Below, one piece after another: positions 22,407 to 24,680 of a stretch of DNA of 24,680 nt; the stretch's first letter is position 1; every line of letters starts with the position of its first letter. The notes under the pieces are model-generated. The model was not told the DNA's origin, did no database searches, and was given only the letters and a program-made list of their open reading frames with translations. The stretch spans positions 1 through 24,680 of the forward strand of contig CAZKON010000013.1 in NCBI GenBank assembly GCA_964554415.1, given 5' to 3'. The position numbers and the translations under genes were made by a program. Origin of the DNA: JAGVXD01 sp964554415 (GTDB taxonomy: Archaea; Nanobdellota; Nanobdellia; Pacearchaeales; GW2011-AR1).

Positions 22407-23588
22407 TCAAACTTTATTCAGAATATTACATAGCCAATGTACATCCTCTTTTTCCAGAGAGGGATAGTTTCCTATATAAAATCCGTAAAAATGTACATGC
22501 TCAACATGAGGAAATTCTTTTTTATAATCTATTTCAGGAAAGAGTTTTCTTAGATACGGTTGTCTTAATTGATTGCCTCCTCCGGAAGTTCCTCTTCGGT
22601 GTTCAATCTCATTCATGTGTAGTTTTTTCATCACACTATCGCGCAATTCATCATCAGGATATTTCAGGACCAGCGTGAATGCATAATTACAGTTCCCTTT
22701 AACTGCGAAATCAGTCTGATAGCGTTTGCCATCGAGATTATCAAGAAATATAACAAGGTTCTCTCTTCTCTTTTGGTTATTTTCATCAAGACGTTTCAAC
22801 TGAGATATGCCAAGAACAGCGTTAATTTCAGTACTTCGGGCATTGTATGCTGGAAATGCAAAGATAAAATCAGGATTTAAATCAGAATAGGTGTTAGAAT
22901 AGCTGTCCTTTCTTGTTCTGCAAGTGCTCTCTCTAACCATTCCGTGCGACCTGAACATGCGCAGAGTTTCATATAGCTCTTTATCGTTTGTGCAAACCAT
23001 TCCTCCTTCAATTGTGCTAAGGTGATGTGCGTAGTAAAAAGAAAAATTTGACATTAAACCAAACGAACCGAGTTTCTTCCCAGTAAAAGTAGCACCATGC
23101 GACTCGCAAACATCCTCAAGCAGGTGCACTCCTCTCTGGCTAAGTCTCACACATTTTCCTAAAAATTGTTCATCAAATGCATTATATCCCAGTACATGAG
23201 TTGGGAAGATTGCTTTTGTGGACTGCGTGACTTTCTGCAATGCTTGTTGAGTGTCCATGCCGAGTGTGCAGGGGTTGATATCCACAAAAACCGGTGTAAA
23301 TCCGTTCTGCAATACTGCTGCAATATCTGACACCCATGTAAGTGTAGGGACAATAACCTCTCCTGTACCATAGTGCTCTTTTAAAGACGCAAGAGTAATA
23401 AGATTCGCCGAAGATCCTGAATTGACAAAAACACTATATTTTACACCAAGCCAAGAAGACCACGTCTTCTCAAAAGCCTCAACTTGTTTTGATTGTGTAA
23501 GAACCGGATTGCCCTCTAAGAAAGAAATTACCGTTTTTAGGTCTTCACGTGTTATGTTGTTCTCCATGAGAGGCCATGATTTTTTCAT
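22407..23588 (-). CDS. Second ColD-like PLP-dependent sugar 3-dehydratase
   Basis: A 393-residue protein of the DegT fold with NFSFYYAHHLSTIEGG, again placing histidine at 188 where aminotransferases have lysine. FVNSGSSANLITLASL and LLEDVCESHGA give the PLP phosphate and pyridine sites. RREENLV and TSGGGNQLRQPYLRKLFPE are features shared with ColD and the first copy at 13547. It is clearly divergent from that copy, so the two may act on different keto sugars, for instance a 6-deoxyhexose and a 6-deoxyheptose; that is speculation. It lies alone on the minus strand, with TTATAA 26.5 nt before the ATG. No reductase partner adjoins it. Confidence 0.85.
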   Translation of the reverse strand: MKKSWPLMENNITREDLKTVISFLEGNPVLTQSKQVEAFEKTWSSWLGVKYSVFVNSGSSANLITLASLKEHYGTGEVIVPTLTWVSDIAAVLQNGFTPVFVDINPCTLGMDTQQALQKVTQSTKAIFPTHVLGYNAFDEQFLGKCVRLSQRGVHLLEDVCESHGATFTGKKLGSFGLMSNFSFYYAHHLSTIEGGMVCTNDKELYETLRMFRSHGMVRESTCRTRKDSYSNTYSDLNPDFIFAFPAYNARSTEINAVLGISQLKRLDENNQKRRENLVIFLDNLDGKRYQTDFAVKGNCNYAFTLVLKYPDDELRDSVMKKLHMNEIEHRRGTSGGGNQLRQPYLRKLFPEIDYKKEFPHVEHVHFYGFYIGNYPSLEKEDVHWLCNILNKV

Positions 23589-23611
23589 ATTGCTTATAGT
23601 CTCTTTCTTAT

Positions 23612-23617
23612 TTATAA
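23612..23617 (-). promoter_or_regulatory. TATA box of the second ColD-like gene
   Basis: On the minus strand TTATAA is centred 26.5 nt upstream of the ATG at 23588, consistent with a leaderless start. Confidence 0.55.
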
Positions 23618-23649
23618 ACTAATTGTCATTGAATCATATGTTATAGTCA

Positions 23650-23684
23650 AGGACTTTGGGGTTTTTCAAAGTCCTCTATATTTT
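23650..23684 (-). repeat. 35-nt palindromic repeat, second copy
   Basis: Identical over 35 nt to 12146-12180 inside the GT4 gene. AGGACTTT (23650-23657) pairs with AAAGTCCT (23668-23675) over a 10-nt loop. The left flank differs from the first copy, so the outer 4 bp of the stem are missing. It overlaps the last codons of the pseudogene at 23666 and supplies its stop. Confidence 0.8.
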
Positions 23685-23819
23685 TTATCTGAATTTTGAG
23701 AAGGCACTAAATAAGTAAATTCATCTATGCTTTCGGGATTGCCCTTCTGTAAAATAGCTTTTGCTTTCTCGTTTCTCCATTCAGAGAAATTTTTTTAGGT
23801 ATTCGGCTGTGTGTTCCAT
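23666..23819 (-). pseudogene. Frameshifted N-terminal fragment, possibly of a SWIM-type transposase
   Basis: On the minus strand ATG 23819 opens MEHTAEYLKK and stops after 12 codons at a run of seven A's. Removing one A gives an open frame continuing SEWRNEKAKAILQKGNPESI, then DEFTYLVPSQNSDKKYRGL and a stop formed inside the palindromic repeat. The pattern of a polar helix, then DExTYxVxSQ..DKKY, resembles the segment before the SWIM zinc finger in some archaeal transposases and SWIM proteins, but no CxCxnCxH follows. A TATATA box lies 24.5 nt before the ATG. It is best read as a fragment cut by the repeat and broken in the A-run; a sequencing error in the homopolymer is possible. This and the repeat are all I see in the 332-nt gap 23589-23920, besides flanking promoters. 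Confidence 0.55.
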
Positions 23820-23920
23820 GTTTTCTCTATACCTATTAAGTATATAGTATTTTTAGACAATGTTTAATTATGTATACTACAGAAGGTTAATACTTAAATA
23901 GTAGGAAAACATATAAAAAC

Positions 23921-24112
23921 ATGGTAAAACTTAGTATAAGTATGAAAAAAGAGGTGTATGGTGTAAATGTTCTTATTGCAGGTCATCGTTGTTATCGTTG
24001 TAAACATTCTTGGGTTCCTCGGGATATAGGTGAGATTCCAGAGATATGTCCAAAGTGTAAAAGTCCTTACTGGAAGAATCCTAAAAAATTGTTTAGGAAG
24101 GGAGAGAAGTAA
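23921..24112 (+). CDS. 63-residue zinc-ribbon protein next to a DNA methyltransferase
   Basis: A small basic protein. HRCYRCKHSWVPR and EICPKCKSPYWKNPKK give two CxxC knuckles 18 residues apart, a typical zinc ribbon that could bind DNA, RNA or a partner protein. The ATG at 23921 has a TTAA box (TACTTAAATA) about 25 nt upstream; an in-frame ATG at 23942 has ATATAAAA 28 nt upstream, so either may be used. It ends 1 nt before the methyltransferase ATG and so shares its mRNA, perhaps as its regulator or accessory protein. Codons are clearly more A/T-rich than in the sugar genes, suggesting a separate, probably mobile, origin. Confidence 0.75.
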   Translation: MVKLSISMKKEVYGVNVLIAGHRCYRCKHSWVPRDIGEIPEICPKCKSPYWKNPKKLFRKGEK

Positions 24113-24113
24113 A

Positions 24114-24680
24114 ATGGAAAAAATAATAGATAATTTTAGAAATAAAATAATATGTGGGGATTGTTTAGAAGTAATGAAAGATATGCCTGATAAATCAGTA
24201 GATATGATTTTATGTGATTTACCTTATGGAACTACAAGAAATAAATGGGATAGCATAATAGATTTAGATAAATTATGGGAACAATATGAAAGAATCATAA
24301 AAGATAATGGCATTATCGTTTTAACTGCAGTTCAGATTTTCGCTTCTCAATTAGTGATGTCTAGACCAAATCTCTTTAAGTATGATTGGATATGGAAGAA
24401 AACTATTTTTTCAGGGCAGTTAAATGTAAATCACCAGCCATTAAGGGCGCATGAGCATATTCTTGTTTTTTACAAGAATAAACCTATCTATAATCAACAA
24501 TTCACAAATGGAAAACCTTACACAATAAGCAGAAAAGTAACTTATAAGGGAGAAAGTTACAATAAGCAGGTAGATACTTTTAAAGAAAATGATGGATTTA
24601 GGTATCCCTCATCGGTTATTGAAATTCCAAATCCAAGAATTAAGGGAGGACATCCAACACAAAAGCCAGTTCCGCTATTT
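24114..24680 (+). CDS. DNA (adenine-N6 or cytosine-N4) methyltransferase, 3' end outside the window
   Basis: The frame is open for 189 codons to the window edge. NKIICGDCLEVMKDMPDKSV then DMILCDLPYGTTRNKWDS contains motif IV DLPYG, a DPPY variant. WIWKKTIFSGQLNVNHQP and AHEHILVFYKNKP follow as in phage and restriction-type beta-class enzymes. HPTQKPVPLF at the edge is the lead into the SAM-binding region, whose FxGxG motif must lie beyond. It would transfer a methyl group from SAM to a base in duplex DNA. Target site is unknown and no restriction endonuclease is visible. GGGAG precedes the ATG by about 9 nt, and the A/T-rich codon use matches the zinc-ribbon gene. Confidence 0.9.
   Translation, partial: MEKIIDNFRNKIICGDCLEVMKDMPDKSVDMILCDLPYGTTRNKWDSIIDLDKLWEQYERIIKDNGIIVLTAVQIFASQLVMSRPNLFKYDWIWKKTIFSGQLNVNHQPLRAHEHILVFYKNKPIYNQQFTNGKPYTISRKVTYKGESYNKQVDTFKENDGFRYPSSVIEIPNPRIKGGHPTQKPVPLF

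Overview
The window looks archaeal, most likely from a small-genome (DPANN-type) lineage; the phylum is inferred, not shown. The main evidence is promoter architecture. Almost every transcription unit starts at an ATG or GTG lying 24-27 nt from the centre of a TTTAAA or TTATAA box, with no Shine-Dalgarno in between, as in leaderless archaeal transcription. Genes inside operons use ATGA/GTGA overlaps, and two or three have clear SD motifs. QueC (archaeosine precursor synthesis) and a free-standing mini-protein resembling the IF5A N-domain fit this picture.

Layout. 60-2962: a GT2 glycosyltransferase with the IF5A-like mini-protein, divergent from queC and a second GT2. 2990-8269 (minus): an operon of three related Nudix-type proteins, a GalU-like nucleotidyltransferase, a left-handed beta-helix acyltransferase and a PLP aminotransferase. 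8340-11153 (plus): a cupin and a fused SDR/C-methyltransferase. 11150-12439 (minus): a GT4 interrupted in frame by palindromic DNA. 12490-15701 (plus): gmd, a ColD-like PLP 3-dehydratase and a GDP-fucose-synthase-like epimerase/reductase, together resembling a GDP-colitose pathway. 15681-17297 (minus): a CgeB-like glycosyltransferase. 17381-22266 (plus): a second GDP-fucose-synthase homologue with Phe at the catalytic Tyr position, an orphan gene, an SDR, a nucleotidyltransferase-CBS-GHMP kinase fusion resembling HddC+HddA, and a Nudix protein. 22407-23588 (minus): a second ColD-like protein. 23666-24680: a frameshifted fragment, then an A/T-rich zinc-ribbon gene and a DNA methyltransferase cut by the window edge.

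The genes make and transfer activated sugars: nucleotidyltransferases and kinase activate them, SDRs, ColD-like enzymes, aminotransferase, acetyltransferase and C-methyltransferase remodel them, and four glycosyltransferases attach them. The likely product is a surface glycan or glycoprotein glycan containing deoxy, amino, branched and perhaps heptose sugars. No polymerase, flippase or oligosaccharyltransferase is present in the window.

The most unusual structure outside the genes is a set of palindromic elements (4779-4880, 12088-12180, 22269-22389, 23650-23684). Two share a conserved hairpin resembling IS200/IS605 ends, next to a three-armed palindrome whose stems differ in sequence but preserve pairing. 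A 35-nt piece is repeated exactly inside a glycosyltransferase gene and at the broken end of a pseudogene.
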